A stretch of 64,000 nucleotides of DNA from Chryseobacterium sp. SN22 (GTDB taxonomy: Bacteria; Bacteroidota; Bacteroidia; Flavobacteriales; Weeksellaceae), in assembly GCF_008329705.1 (NCBI RefSeq), contig NZ_VTSX01000003.1, positions 168,377 to 232,376 on the forward strand, read 5' to 3'. The notes under the pieces are model-generated. The model did not search any database. It was given only the letters and a program-made list of their open reading frames with translations, and had not been told where the DNA came from. The position numbers were made by a program, and so were the translations under genes. Shown here piece after piece: positions 35,564 through 44,413 of this stretch. Positions within the stretch are counted from its first letter, which is position 1. Each line of letters opens with the position of its first letter.

Positions 35564-36211
35564 ATGAAACATATTATTTCAAAAATTGTAGTCAGCAGTC
35601 TGGTAATAGGAGCCGTAGGATTTACAAGTGCCCAGAAAATTGATGCCAAAGCAAAAAAGATCCTGGACGATATTACCGCCAACTATAAATCGAAAAAAAA
35701 CACCTACTTTAAATTCTCATTCGGCAGTGGAACCAACGGAAAAGTGGATAAAAGCGAACCGGGAATTTATTATGCAGCAGGCGACAAATACAAACTGAAG
35801 ATCATGGAAACCGAACAGATCTTCGACGGTAATAAAATATATAACATCAATACAGAAGATATGGAAGTTACGGTGGCCAGGCCTAACGGCAGCAGCTCTA
35901 TGTTCTCCCCTATCAACTATCTTTCAAGCTACAGAAACGATTATAACGTAACTTACGAAGGAAAGAAAAGCGTAAGCGGTGTAAACGCAGACTTAATTAA
36001 GCTAACGCCGGTAAAATCCAACGGCATACAATACGTTTATCTTTTTGTAGATGCTGCCAAAAAGCAGATGGTAAAGCTTGAGCAGCACGGTAATAATAAA
36101 GACCTTGCCGTAATTGCCATTACCCAATATAAGGAAAACCAGACGTTAGATCCGGGAATGTTCGTTTTCGACAAGAACAAATACAAAAATTATCTGGTTA
36201 CGGAGCTTTAA
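35564..36211 (+). CDS. lolA: LolA-like outer membrane lipoprotein carrier
   Basis: This 215-residue periplasmic protein has a signal peptide (MKHIISKIVVSSLVIGAVGFTSAQ) followed by the LolA-type opening KIDAKAKKILDDITANYKSKKNTYFKF. Beta strands such as GIYYAAGDKYKLKIMETEQIFDGNKIYNIN form the half-barrel that holds acyl chains. It should carry lipoproteins from the inner to the outer membrane. Gene order ftsK-lolA-lptF/G supports an envelope role. A strong terminator follows, so the next gene may rely on its own promoter. Confidence 0.85.
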   Translation: MKHIISKIVVSSLVIGAVGFTSAQKIDAKAKKILDDITANYKSKKNTYFKFSFGSGTNGKVDKSEPGIYYAAGDKYKLKIMETEQIFDGNKIYNINTEDMEVTVARPNGSSSMFSPINYLSSYRNDYNVTYEGKKSVSGVNADLIKLTPVKSNGIQYVYLFVDAAKKQMVKLEQHGNNKDLAVIAITQYKENQTLDPGMFVFDKNKYKNYLVTEL

Positions 36212-36245
36212 CGGACTTTATTATAAAAATTTCATAAAATATAAG

Positions 36246-36273
36246 AGCTACAAAGGAAACTTTGTAGCTTTTT
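36246..36273 (+). terminator. Terminator after lolA
   Basis: Perfect 10-bp stem AGCTACAAAG/CTTTGTAGCT with a four-base loop and a following T run. Confidence 0.85.
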
Positions 36274-36276
36274 GAT

Positions 36277-36284
36277 TAATTTTG
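36277..36284 (+). promoter_or_regulatory. -7 box for the LptF/LptG gene
   Basis: TAATTTTG matches TAnnTTTG and ends four bases before the ATG at 36289, so the mRNA would be nearly leaderless. It directly follows the lolA terminator. Confidence 0.45.
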
Positions 36285-36288
36285 GCGC

Positions 36289-37749
36289 ATGTTAAAAATA
36301 CTAGACCGCTATATCATAAAAACCTTCTTCGGACCGTTTTTCTTTATATTCAGCGTATTGTTTTTTATCTTTATCGTAAACATTATCTGGATCCAGCTGG
36401 GACAGTTTATGGGGAAAGGATTAAGCTACTGGCAGATCATGAAGCTGCTTTTCTACCTCGGGGTAAGTGTTATCAGTATGGTATTGCCGCTGACGATCCT
36501 GCTGGCCAGCATTATGTCTTTCGGTGAATTTGGAGAACGGTACGAGCTTGCTGCCATGAAGGCAGCGGGAATCTCTCTTACCCGGGTCATGATGCCTTTG
36601 TTAGGAGTAACGGTAGTCATGTCGATTATCCTTTACTTTTTCTCAAACAATATCATCCCCGATTTCCAGAGGAAAGCGAGAAATATGTTGTACAATATCG
36701 CCCAGACGAAGCCGGCCCTTAATTTTACACCCGGTCAGTTCATCGATCAGATCCCGGGAAATATGGTGAAATTTGATAAACTTTCAGGTAAAAACGATGA
36801 AAATATCGAGGGGGTTTTCGTTCACAAGAAGGCAAGCTCTTATGAAAACCAGCAGACCATTGTTGCCAAAAGAGGGAAGTTCATTCCTGCTGCCAACAAA
36901 AATTACCTGAAGCTTGTGCTGTATGACGGTTATGTATACGATGATAATTTTGCAGGAAAGGGTGAAAACGTAAGGCTGAAACAACCCGATCAGGCCATTA
37001 AGTTCGATTCCCTGACGTCCCATTTCGATGTGAGTGAAATCATCAATAAAGCGATTGAGGAAGAAAAGATTACGGAAGATTACCGTTTTCAGACTTTCAC
37101 TGAAATTAACAAAACTATTGACAAGGCTAAAACCGACAACGACCGTTTTTTCACCAACGTCAATAATGACGTCCTGAACCAGACCAATTCCGTAATCAGC
37201 TATATGGATTCCAAGCAGAACCGGGCAAAGGCCAAACCGAAGCCGATTATGAAACTGGATACGGTAAAGAAAGAGAAAAAGCTGGAAATCATTAAAAATG
37301 CCTATGACCGGCTGGAAAGTCTGAAAAGTACCCTTGAAGCAAAAAACAACGAGCTTGATCCCGGCATCAAGTATTACAATAAGGTGGTCATTTATCAGCA
37401 GAGGATTGTTACCTATTCCTTTACCTGCATTATCTTTTTCCTGATCGGTGCCAGTCTCGGGTCCATTATCAGAAAAGGAGGGATGGGGCTTCCGGTAATT
37501 ATTGCAATTGTTATTTTCATTATATTCTACGTGATCAATGTAGGTTTTGAAAACATGGCATGGTCCGGTAAAATTAATCCTTATCTGGCAGCCTGGGTTC
37601 CGAATATTGTCCTGTTCCCGTTTGGAGTCTGGATGACGTATAAAGCCCTGACCGATTCTCAATTATTCGACGCGGAAAAATATAAAGCCGCTTTCAAACC
37701 GATTACGAAACTGTTTGTAAAGAATAAAGAGCATCAGCGTTATCAGTAA
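36289..37749 (+). CDS. LptF/LptG family permease (YjgP/YjgQ)
   Basis: This 486-residue inner membrane protein has three helices near the N-terminus (about 10-32, 50-80, 100-120), a large periplasmic jelly-roll domain, and three C-terminal helices (from about 365, TYSFTCIIFFLIGASLGSIIRKGGMGLPV). The conserved YELAAMKAAGISLTRVM segment on the coupling helix meets the LptB ATPase. The family extracts lipopolysaccharide from the inner membrane. The middle contains a charged Lys/Asn/Asp-rich insertion (about residues 245-355), longer than in E. coli. It cannot be assigned to LptF or LptG from sequence alone. Confidence 0.92.
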   Translation: MLKILDRYIIKTFFGPFFFIFSVLFFIFIVNIIWIQLGQFMGKGLSYWQIMKLLFYLGVSVISMVLPLTILLASIMSFGEFGERYELAAMKAAGISLTRVMMPLLGVTVVMSIILYFFSNNIIPDFQRKARNMLYNIAQTKPALNFTPGQFIDQIPGNMVKFDKLSGKNDENIEGVFVHKKASSYENQQTIVAKRGKFIPAANKNYLKLVLYDGYVYDDNFAGKGENVRLKQPDQAIKFDSLTSHFDVSEIINKAIEEEKITEDYRFQTFTEINKTIDKAKTDNDRFFTNVNNDVLNQTNSVISYMDSKQNRAKAKPKPIMKLDTVKKEKKLEIIKNAYDRLESLKSTLEAKNNELDPGIKYYNKVVIYQQRIVTYSFTCIIFFLIGASLGSIIRKGGMGLPVIIAIVIFIIFYVINVGFENMAWSGKINPYLAAWVPNIVLFPFGVWMTYKALTDSQLFDAEKYKAAFKPITKLFVKNKEHQRYQ

Positions 37750-37772
37750 TTAAAATTATTTTAAAATACATC

Positions 37773-37799
37773 AGATCCGGAGATATTCCGGATCTTTTT
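37773..37799 (+). terminator. Terminator of the LptF/LptG gene
   Basis: Perfect 9-bp stem AGATCCGGA/TCCGGATCT and a T run. Confidence 0.88.
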
Positions 37800-37850
37800 G
37801 TTTGATGATTACATAAGAGCCCAGTAGGAACCCAACGCATAATGCAGGCT

Positions 37851-37976
37851 GAACCATTAAGATAAATGAAGGTTTTAAGGATTTACAAAGATCAAATCAA
37901 AGATTTATATAGCGGGTTTGCTTAAAGCGAAGCTTAGCTTAACTTTCTTTATACCTTATTACGCCTTAATGATTTA
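37851..37976 (-). repeat. Dispersed intergenic repeat, copy C (inverted)
   Basis: Read on the minus strand it contains the core features: GTTAAGCTAAGCTTCGCTTTAAGCAAAC, then AAATCTTTGATTT, and ends ATCTTAATGGTTC. It is shorter than copies A and B. The gap 37800-38157 holds no other feature I can support. Confidence 0.65.
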
Positions 37977-38157
37977 AAAGGTCCGATTAGTTAAAAACAA
38001 TCCCATTTAATCCTAAAAATCATTAGATTATCCTGTTCTTTGGCAAACTTTCAGCTTTCAGCATCCTTTTCCCATCCTATTAATCTGATTTCTGCTTCGC
38101 GTACGTGTCAGTTTAACAATAAAAAATTATCTTTACCGGAATTAAAAATTTAGTACT

Positions 38158-38946
38158 ATGAAAAAAATATTACTCGTTGGTTTGTTAAGCCTGGCTTCAT
38201 TCAATGCCTATGCACAGGAAGACAATACCGAATATGAAATGGGAACCGGTGAAAAACCCGGCTATATCATCGATAAAAGCGGGAAGAAAATCGAAGGCAT
38301 TGTGAGGCTTGCCGGAAATGACATGAGTCCGTGGACCAATCAGAAAAAAGTAAAGTTTATCGCTTCCATCGATATTGATGCTTCCAAAAAGAAACAGAAA
38401 TTCAAAACCTACGATGTGGATGACCTGAAAGGCTACATGGCCGTTGATAACGATGCAGAAAGGGTTTTTGAAAACATCAAATACACCAATGTAAAAGAGG
38501 CGTACAATACCCAGAACGGAGGGTTGAGCGGCAACATGAAAGCCTTTAATAACCTTACAAAAAGCAACCAGTTTGCAGAGCTGATTGCCGACGGGAAAAT
38601 CAAAGTATATAAAGTTTACGGTTTTCCGACCACTTTCTCAGCAGGAAGTCAGATTGCTGTTGCCGAAGCGGAAAATAAAAGAATGAGGGAAAACCCGTCG
38701 TATGTCTATTCCAAGAAAGGAGGCAAGCCGGAAGAACTTACCGCAGTGAAGGCGAAAATGATCATTGCCGACTGTCCGGTTATAAGGACAAAGGCTTCGA
38801 AAGGGGAATACGCTTCTCTGAAAAACGACACGAAACAGCGGTCCGGTTTAGGAAAATTCATCAGGAACGAAATCGGAAATGCCATGGCCGATAATAGAGC
38901 CATCGTGGATGAAGTAATCGGTGATTATAACGACAACTGTAAATAA
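38158..38946 (+). CDS. Secreted hypothetical protein
   Basis: This 262-residue protein has a clear signal peptide (MKKILLVGLLSLASFNAYA, cut before QEDN). The mature part begins with a GYIIDKSGKKIEGIVRLAGNDMSPWTNQKKVKFIA segment, a pattern I associate with Bacteroidota proteins of unknown function that respond to internal DNA or stress, but I cannot name a domain. It is Lys-rich, with no Cys pair until near the C-terminus and no T9SS tail, so it is probably periplasmic. It is framed by a terminator and a repeat. Confidence 0.82.
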   Translation: MKKILLVGLLSLASFNAYAQEDNTEYEMGTGEKPGYIIDKSGKKIEGIVRLAGNDMSPWTNQKKVKFIASIDIDASKKKQKFKTYDVDDLKGYMAVDNDAERVFENIKYTNVKEAYNTQNGGLSGNMKAFNNLTKSNQFAELIADGKIKVYKVYGFPTTFSAGSQIAVAEAENKRMRENPSYVYSKKGGKPEELTAVKAKMIIADCPVIRTKASKGEYASLKNDTKQRSGLGKFIRNEIGNAMADNRAIVDEVIGDYNDNCK

Positions 38947-38968
38947 CCAGTTCTAAAAATAAAAAAAG

Positions 38969-38994
38969 CAGTTTCAGTTTGAGACTGTTTTTTT
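38969..38994 (+). terminator. Terminator after the secreted hypothetical gene
   Basis: CAGTTTCA (38969-38976) pairs with TGAGACTG (38980-38987, one G-U), followed by seven T. Confidence 0.85.
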
Positions 38995-39043
38995 GTTTAG
39001 GCTGTTTTTTTTCTGTATTATTGAATTCGCCAAATTTACCCTT

Positions 39044-39673
39044 ATGAAAAATAGAATCACTGCCGTTTGCCTCATCCTGATTGTTTCTTGTAATAAACAA
39101 AAAGAAGGTTCGGAACAGAATTTTCCAAAAGATCTTCCTACAGTTATAAAAGACACCGTTTCGCCGGACAGAACTCCGCAGAATATTAATGAAATCAAAA
39201 AAGAATTTACCACTCTCAATGAAAAGCTGTTATCCAAAAGTTTGGATTCCATAAGCTTTACCTACGCCTGTAACGAAATCGAAGGCAAAGCAGATTTTTA
39301 TTATGAAAAGCAAAACCTGCGACTGGTAAAGCATTTTTTTGCAGACAGCCATTTCTCATCGGTGACGAATTATTACGTGAAAAACAACGATGTATTTTTC
39401 ATTTTTAAAGAAGAAGCCTTGTGGCAGTTTGACGGCGGAACTCCTGAAAAGCCCATCACCAAAGACAGCATCAGCCAGCAGAGAATCTATCTGCAGAATG
39501 GTAAAGCGATTCAATGTCTGGAAAAGCAATTTACCATAAGATCTGCCGGCAAAAATGTAAATCCTGAAACGGTTCCTAATAAAAACGGAAACTGCGAAGT
39601 GAAAGAACTGATGGACATTTATCAGAAAATTTTAAAGAACAAAAACAGGAAAGACAGAACCCTATGCCTTTAG
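39044..39673 (+). CDS. Lipoprotein of unknown function
   Basis: The ATG at 39044 gives 209 residues with a lipobox (ITAVCLILIVSC, Cys16) followed by NKQKEGSE. An upstream TTG start at 38993 lies in the terminator T run and is rejected. The mature part is Lys/Glu-rich, with alternating strand-like segments (FYYEKQNLRLVKHFF, NYYVKNNDVFFIFKEEALWQF). I recognise no domain. It lies between a terminator and a repeat and faces the converging frr gene. Confidence 0.78.
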   Translation: MKNRITAVCLILIVSCNKQKEGSEQNFPKDLPTVIKDTVSPDRTPQNINEIKKEFTTLNEKLLSKSLDSISFTYACNEIEGKADFYYEKQNLRLVKHFFADSHFSSVTNYYVKNNDVFFIFKEEALWQFDGGTPEKPITKDSISQQRIYLQNGKAIQCLEKQFTIRSAGKNVNPETVPNKNGNCEVKELMDIYQKILKNKNRKDRTLCL

Positions 39674-39689
39674 GTTTTCAAATTCAACG

Positions 39690-39871
39690 GTTTAAACCAA
39701 TAAGATTATATAGCAGTCAGAAAAATTTAGCTGAGCCTGGCTTCAAGTCCGTCGTTGAATAAATCTTTGATTTTATCTTTATCAACCTTAAAACTCTTCC
39801 TCCTTCTTAATAGTTCAGCCTGCATTGCTATTTGGCTCTTTTACTTTAACCTGGTTCTTGTATCTGGCTCA
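39690..39871 (+). repeat. Dispersed intergenic repeat, copy D
   Basis: This copy contains AACCAATAAGATTATAT, GTTGAATAAATCTTTGATTTTATCTT, CCTTAAAACTCTTCCTCCTTCTTAATAGTTCAGCCTG, and the TTTGGCTCTTTTACTTTAACCTGG tail, in the same order as copies A and E. It is somewhat decayed. Confidence 0.7.
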
Positions 39872-39894
39872 CCAAAATGGTTCACAGACAAAAC

Positions 39895-39927
39895 AAAAGC
39901 GGCTTCACCAAATGAAACCGCTTTTTT
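39895..39927. terminator. Bidirectional terminator between the lipoprotein gene and frr
   Basis: AAAAGCGGCTTC (39895-39906) pairs with GAAACCGCTTTT (39914-39925), one mismatch, with T on both outgoing strands. Confidence 0.8.
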
Positions 39928-39945
39928 ATATTTCAGTACTGAAAA

Positions 39946-40500
39946 TTAGACTTTCATAATTTCAGCTTCCTTCACTTTAAGATGCTCGTCACAAGCTTTT
40001 ACATACTTATCGGTAAGGGTCTGGATATCGGCTTCTACGCCTTTGATAATATCTTCAGAAACACCGTCCAGTTTCTTAAGTTCTTTCAGGCCGTTTTGTC
40101 TGGCGTTTCTTACGACCACTTTCGTGTCTTCCGCTTCACCTTTCGCCTGCTTGGCCAGTTCCCTTCTTCTTTCCTCCGTTAATGGCGGAACATTAAGAAT
40201 GATGTTGATCCCATTGTTGGAAGGCGCAAAACCTAAATTTGAATTGATAATCGCCTTTTCAATGTCATTGATTGCTTTGGAATCCCAGGGTTGAATAGAA
40301 ATCGTCATCGCATCCGGAACAGAAACATTCGCTACCTGGTTGATGGGAGTTAATGCCCCGTAATATTCCACCATTACATCCTGAACCATTGTGGTAGACG
40401 CACGTCCTGCTCTGATTCTCTGAAATGCATGATCCAGGTGCTTAATAGCGGCTTCCATGTCGTGCTGTACAGACTCTACTATAAGATCTATTTCTTCCAT
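39946..40500 (-). CDS. frr: Ribosome recycling factor
   Basis: The ATG at 40500 gives 184 residues, the normal RRF length; ten extra upstream codons are not conserved in type. RRF with EF-G splits the post-termination ribosome. The family pattern is complete: MEAAIKHLDHAFQRIRAGRASTTMV, VSVPDAMTISIQPWD, IEKAIINSNLGFAPSNNG, and the three-helix C-terminus LTEERRRELAKQAKGEAEDTKVVVRNARQNGLKELK. pyrH is 93 bases upstream in the same direction, a very common bacterial pairing. Confidence 0.97.
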   Translation of the reverse strand: MEEIDLIVESVQHDMEAAIKHLDHAFQRIRAGRASTTMVQDVMVEYYGALTPINQVANVSVPDAMTISIQPWDSKAINDIEKAIINSNLGFAPSNNGINIILNVPPLTEERRRELAKQAKGEAEDTKVVVRNARQNGLKELKKLDGVSEDIIKGVEADIQTLTDKYVKACDEHLKVKEAEIMKV

Positions 40501-40593
40501 TATATAATAAAAATTTGATAAATTACACATTTTTTATGATTGATTAGTAATGAGTAATGGGTAATTTAAAAAGATGCTTACCCCGAATACCTA

Positions 40594-41301
40594 TTACAAA
40601 TCAACTAAAGTACCAACTTTCTCACCATCCACGATTTTTTCCAGATTGCCGTCTTTGTTCATATCAAAAACGATAATCGGCAGCTTGTTTTCGTGGCTCA
40701 GGGTAAATGCCGTCATATCCATTACCTTCAGGTTCTTGGCATAAACTTCGTCGAAAGATAGCGAATTATATTTTACCGCGTCCGCATTTTTTTCAGGATC
40801 GCTGTCGTAGATTCCGTCTACCCTTGTTCCTTTTAAAATAACATCGGCATCAATTTCGATGGCTCTCAGCGTTGCTGCGGTATCCGTCGTAAAATACGGG
40901 TTTCCGGTTCCGGCTCCGAAGATTACCACTCTTCCCTTCTCAAGATGTCTTACCGCTCTTCTTTTGATAAAGGGTTCGGCCACTTTATCCATTTCGATAG
41001 CAGACTGAAGTCTGGTCTTAATTCCTGCATCTTCCAGAGCACCCTGTAACGCCATCCCGTTGATCACGGTGGCCAGCATCCCCATATAGTCTCCCTGTAC
41101 ACGGTCCATCCCCTTTGCCGCGCCGGCTAACCCACGGAAAATATTTCCTCCTCCGATTACAATGGCAACTTCACAACCTTTGTTTACTACTGTTTTTATT
41201 TCTGCTGCGTATTCCTGTAGCCTTTCATTGTCGATACCGTACTGTCTGTTTCCCATTAAGGCTTCACCGCTCAGTTTCAGAAGGATTCTTTTATATTTCA
41301 T
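40594..41301 (-). CDS. pyrH: Uridylate kinase
   Basis: This 235-residue hexameric UMP kinase belongs to the amino-acid-kinase fold. The motifs are [70 protein letters not shown] and the DGIYDSDP nucleotide region. It makes UDP from UMP. A TATATTTG -7 box lies about 55 bases upstream. Length and motifs are normal. Confidence 0.97.
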   Translation of the reverse strand: MKYKRILLKLSGEALMGNRQYGIDNERLQEYAAEIKTVVNKGCEVAIVIGGGNIFRGLAGAAKGMDRVQGDYMGMLATVINGMALQGALEDAGIKTRLQSAIEMDKVAEPFIKRRAVRHLEKGRVVIFGAGTGNPYFTTDTAATLRAIEIDADVILKGTRVDGIYDSDPEKNADAVKYNSLSFDEVYAKNLKVMDMTAFTLSHENKLPIIVFDMNKDGNLEKIVDGEKVGTLVDL

Positions 41302-41355
41302 TTTTTGTATAAATAACTTTTTTCCGTTAGGTTAATTGTCTGAAAATTGACTCTG

Positions 41356-41363
41356 CAAATATA
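41356..41363 (-). promoter_or_regulatory. -7 box of the pyrH-frr promoter
   Basis: On the minus strand TATATTTG matches TAnnTTTG, followed by a leader of about 50 bases before pyrH. No -33 TTTG. Confidence 0.5.
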
Positions 41364-41439
41364 ATCATTAATAAGGTTGGTTTTTAATTCTGTATTAAAT
41401 TTTTAAATGTGGTCTCTGAAGCTGTTTCTGACACTTTTT

Positions 41440-41560
41440 ATCGAAACAGCAGAAGTTTATCCGGAGCTTTTCCCGCTTTCCGCTGTATCTTTTCCACCTG
41501 GCTTTTATCCCATGCAAAAAAGGATGCCGCTGCAATCGGGGCTAATGATAACCTAAATCC
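41440..41560. repeat. Possible decayed flavobacterial intergenic element
   Basis: TTTCCCGCTTTCCGCTGTATCTTTT and, about 40 bases on, AAAAAAGGATGCCGCTGCAATCGGGGCT are imperfect inverted images of each other. From memory, elements with CTTTCCGCT..ATCTTTT and AAAAGGAT..CGCT.CAATC ends recur between genes in Flavobacteria. The gap 41302-41812 otherwise holds only the pyrH and porQ promoters. Confidence 0.35.
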
Positions 41561-41764
41561 GGTAAGGTTTAATGTATTTCCAGTTAGTAAGTAAAGATAA
41601 GAACCATGATGATGTAAACTCCTTCGTTCAGCCAAATCAGGTAAGTAAATGCTTTCCACTCACCTTAACGGCAACTCTCTTCTATTATAAAGTTACCTTA
41701 TTTGAAATAAACCCCTGGTTTTACAAAAAAACAGATATTTACCTATAAATAATGTGAGAAATAT

Positions 41765-41794
41765 TTTGAAAAGTACGAAAAAGGATTATTTTTG
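41765..41794 (+). promoter_or_regulatory. porQ promoter
   Basis: TTTG (41765-41768), 18-base spacer, TATTTTTG (41787-41794), 18 bases before the TTG start codon. Confidence 0.65.
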
Positions 41795-41812
41795 CATTAC
41801 TAATAAACTGAG

Positions 41813-42805
41813 TTGAAGAAAATTGTCATTCTTTCATTATTTCTGTCAGGAATTGTTTCTTATGCACAAACGGGGACAAATGTTTTTCCGTTCTTGAACC
41901 TTCCCGTGTCTGCCCGGCAGGCAGCTTTGGGCGGTGATGCAATTTCCGTTAGGGATCATGATGTTTCCTTTGCTATTGCAAACCCTTCCTTGCTGAATAA
42001 AGATTCGGATAACCAGCTTTCCGTAAATGCTACGGCCTACCTTGCCGATTCCAAGTACGGAACCATTGCTTATGCCAGAGATTTCGATAACGGCCATATG
42101 GCCACCATCAATGCACGGTATATGAGCTATGGGAGTATCCCGAGAACGGATGACAGCGGTTTTGAAAACGGGACCTTCACGGCATCCGATGTTTCGGTAG
42201 GTGCAGGATATGCCTATCAGTTTGAAGAAGACTGGACCATCGGCGGAGGACTTAATTTCATCACGTCAAAGATCGATAACTATACTTCTTCCGCAATTTC
42301 CGGAAATGCAGGAGTTACCTATCATAATAAAAAGAACAAGGAAACGGCTTCTGTGGTTTTCAGGAATTTCGGATATCAGTTCAAGTCATTCAACGGAACC
42401 AGGGAAAATCTTCCTTTTCGTGTAGACATCGGATACACAAGAATTTTAAAAGCCGTTCCGCTGGCAATTACCATTACTGCACACGATATTCAGCAATTTG
42501 ATATTTCTTCACCGTACAATGTAAACGGACAGGAAGTAAATGTAGGAAGAAAAATAGCCGACCACTTTTCTTTGGGTGCCGAACTGTTTCCGGAGAAAAG
42601 CTTCAATATCCGGTTAGGCTATAACGTGAAACGGGGAAGCGAACTTGCCGTGGTAGACCAGAGAAACTTTTCAGGGCTTTCCGCCGGATTCGGGGTTAAG
42701 CTTTCCAGGTTCAGAATCGATTATGCCCATATAAGGTACCATAATGCGTCGAATGTCAATCAGATAGGTATTTCAGTAGACCTTACAAGCCACGCCGGTT
42801 ATTAA
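41813..42805 (+). CDS. porQ: PorQ-family protein of the type IX secretion system
   Basis: This 330-residue outer membrane beta-barrel of the PorV/PorQ type has a signal peptide (KKIVILSLFLSGIVSYAQ) followed by the family opening GTNVFPFLNLPVSARQAALGGDAISVRDHDVSFAIANPSLL. The rest is a series of beta strands ending near TSHAGY. Flavobacterial PorQ genes often lie beside cmk, as here. It probably takes part in moving or anchoring T9SS cargo such as the M28 peptidase at 1377. The only start that keeps the signal peptide is a TTG, which may lower translation. Confidence 0.88.
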   Translation: MKKIVILSLFLSGIVSYAQTGTNVFPFLNLPVSARQAALGGDAISVRDHDVSFAIANPSLLNKDSDNQLSVNATAYLADSKYGTIAYARDFDNGHMATINARYMSYGSIPRTDDSGFENGTFTASDVSVGAGYAYQFEEDWTIGGGLNFITSKIDNYTSSAISGNAGVTYHNKKNKETASVVFRNFGYQFKSFNGTRENLPFRVDIGYTRILKAVPLAITITAHDIQQFDISSPYNVNGQEVNVGRKIADHFSLGAELFPEKSFNIRLGYNVKRGSELAVVDQRNFSGLSAGFGVKLSRFRIDYAHIRYHNASNVNQIGISVDLTSHAGY

Positions 42806-42837
42806 ATAAGATAAAAAACAAAACAATAAATGTATAG

Positions 42838-42864
42838 AAACCTTAAGAAATTCTCTTAAGGTTT
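42838..42864 (+). terminator. Terminator between porQ and cmk
   Basis: Perfect 11-bp stem AAACCTTAAGA/TCTTAAGGTTT with a five-base loop. The run after it is T-rich. Confidence 0.8.
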
Positions 42865-42899
42865 CTTGGTTTTTAAGAAAAATTCTGGAAATTTGCAGG

Positions 42900-43574
42900 A
42901 TGAAAAAACCTGTAATTGCGATCGACGGGTACTCGTCTACCGGAAAAAGTTCCATCTCTAAAATCATTGCCCAAAAACTGGGAATCATCCATCTGGATAC
43001 CGGTGCCCTTTACCGGGGTGTTACCTGGTTTGCCCTTCAGAACTGTACCGGAGAAGACGGTTTTATTGATCTGACTAGGCTGTTTTCATCTTTTAATGAA
43101 ATCGAACTTGAGTTTAAAAATGCTGATGGTGAACTTATTCTCTTTCTCAACCACATTGATATTTCCAAGGCCATCCGCACCAATGAAGTTTCCGATAACG
43201 TAAGCTTTGTGGCCAAACAGAAAGAAGTACGCGATTTTCTTCTGCAATCCCAACGTTCTCAGGCAGAAAAAGGCGGCATTATCATGGACGGGCGTGATAT
43301 CGGAACCGTTGTCCTGCCTGATGCAGATTATAAATTCTTCCTGACCGCCAGCATCAATGAGCGGACCCGGAGAAGATATGAGGAACTGCTGAGTTTAGGA
43401 ATTGAAGCCGACGAACAGCAGGTAAAAGAAAATCTGATCGAGCGCGACCGGATAGACAGCGAGCGTGAAATTGCCCCGCTGAAGCAGGCAGACGATGCCA
43501 TTATCATCGATAATACCGCTCTTAACAAACAGGAAACTATAGATGCAATTTTATCATATGTCGACAAGATTTAA
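42900..43574 (+). CDS. cmk: Cytidylate kinase
   Basis: This 224-residue P-loop kinase phosphorylates CMP and dCMP. Motifs are IAIDGYSSTGKSSISKIIA (Walker A), HLDTGALYRGVTW, GGIIMDGRDIGTVVLPDADYKFFLTAS (CMP-binding Asp), a lid with RIDSEREIAPL, and DDAIIIDNTALN. It is preceded by a terminator, yet no full promoter consensus is seen (GAAATTTG five bases before the start is a weak -7). It may be read partly through from porQ. Confidence 0.96.
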   Translation: MKKPVIAIDGYSSTGKSSISKIIAQKLGIIHLDTGALYRGVTWFALQNCTGEDGFIDLTRLFSSFNEIELEFKNADGELILFLNHIDISKAIRTNEVSDNVSFVAKQKEVRDFLLQSQRSQAEKGGIIMDGRDIGTVVLPDADYKFFLTASINERTRRRYEELLSLGIEADEQQVKENLIERDRIDSEREIAPLKQADDAIIIDNTALNKQETIDAILSYVDKI

Positions 43575-43670
43575 CATTTTTTAATAGATACCTTTCCCTT
43601 TTGGTATATAAATTGTACAATTTACTGCAAGTAAAAAGCTAGTATTTATTAACTATTAAAAAAAACGAAA

Positions 43671-44018
43671 ATGTCTAAAAAGAACAATACAGCGGGTATT
43701 TTGGCAGGCCTTCTTGCAGGTGCTGCAGCAGGTGTCATCTTAGGAATGCTTTATGCTCCTGAAGAAGGGAAAGAAACGAGAAAAAAAATTAAGACAAAAG
43801 CTGAGGATATCAAAGACCAGGCTAAAAATAAATATGGAGAAGTATCTGAAAAGGTAAAAGACCAGTATAGCAACATTTCTTCTACTTTTAAAGAAACAGC
43901 CAGTAATGTAGCGCATACCGTTAAAGACGGATATGATAAATACAAAGATCAGATCGTTTCTAAGACAGCGGATGTTGTAAAAAACGTAGAAACGGAACTT
44001 AATGATCTAAAAAATTAA
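43671..44018 (+). CDS. YtxH domain-containing protein
   Basis: This 115-residue protein has the YtxH opening: a Gly/Ala-rich membrane helix (TAGILAGLLAGAAAGVILGMLYAPEEGKETRKKIKTKAED) with the LYAP-x-x-G-K-x-T-R signature. A long amphipathic Lys/Asp-rich helix full of KD-x-x-K repeats follows, like general-stress or LEA-type proteins. Related genes in Bacillus are stress induced. It begins a run of three small envelope genes; a terminator separates it from the next two. Confidence 0.88.
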   Translation: MSKKNNTAGILAGLLAGAAAGVILGMLYAPEEGKETRKKIKTKAEDIKDQAKNKYGEVSEKVKDQYSNISSTFKETASNVAHTVKDGYDKYKDQIVSKTADVVKNVETELNDLKN

Positions 44019-44046
44019 AACGGTTTATTTTTTTAGATAAATTATG

Positions 44047-44080
44047 AAAAGGAACTTTATAAAAGAAAGTTCCTTTTTTT
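44047..44080 (+). terminator. Terminator after the YtxH gene
   Basis: Perfect 12-bp stem AAAAGGAACTTT/AAAGTTCCTTTT with a seven-base loop and a T run. Confidence 0.88.
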
Positions 44081-44101
44081 ATAACTTCAAATAAAAAAAC
44101 G

Positions 44102-44410
44102 ATGATAGAAACTATTAAAGAATACGCGTCCAAAAGGATTGATCTGCTGAAAATAGAAGCTACCGAAAAATCTTCGCTTTCTGCAGGGGTCATTACTTAT
44201 TTTGTAATCATGCTTGTTGCTTTTGGTTTTTTCATTATCCTGTTTAACTTTGGGATTGCCTTTCTCATCGGAGAAGCATTAGGCAATCAGTCTTACGGAT
44301 TCCTGATCGTGGCAGGATTTTATCTTTTGATCATGATTATAGTGATGGTATTTAAAAAGAAAATCGTAAATTCTATAGCAGATCAGGTTATTAAATTTTT
44401 AAATGATTAA
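44102..44410 (+). CDS. Holin-X/DUF1469-like membrane protein
   Basis: This 102-residue protein has a short charged N-terminal helix (ETIKEYASKRIDLLKIEATEKSS), two hydrophobic segments at about 30-55 and 62-85, and a basic tail. The pattern matches the Phage_holin_3_6 (putative Actinobacterial Holin-X) family, which despite its name is found in ordinary chromosomes next to YtxH genes. No phage genes are nearby, so lysis is not implied. It is four bases from the next gene and likely coupled. Confidence 0.78.
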   Translation: MIETIKEYASKRIDLLKIEATEKSSLSAGVITYFVIMLVAFGFFIILFNFGIAFLIGEALGNQSYGFLIVAGFYLLIMIIVMVFKKKIVNSIADQVIKFLND

Positions 44411-44413
44411 ACT

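Noticed and set aside
41409..41659. Short ORFs on both strands before porQ
   Set aside because: They overlap an imperfect inverted element, have no start context, and resemble no protein.
44102..44410. A phage holin and so a prophage remnant
   Set aside because: No other phage gene is near. The pattern fits the chromosomal Holin-X/DUF1469 group that travels with YtxH genes.
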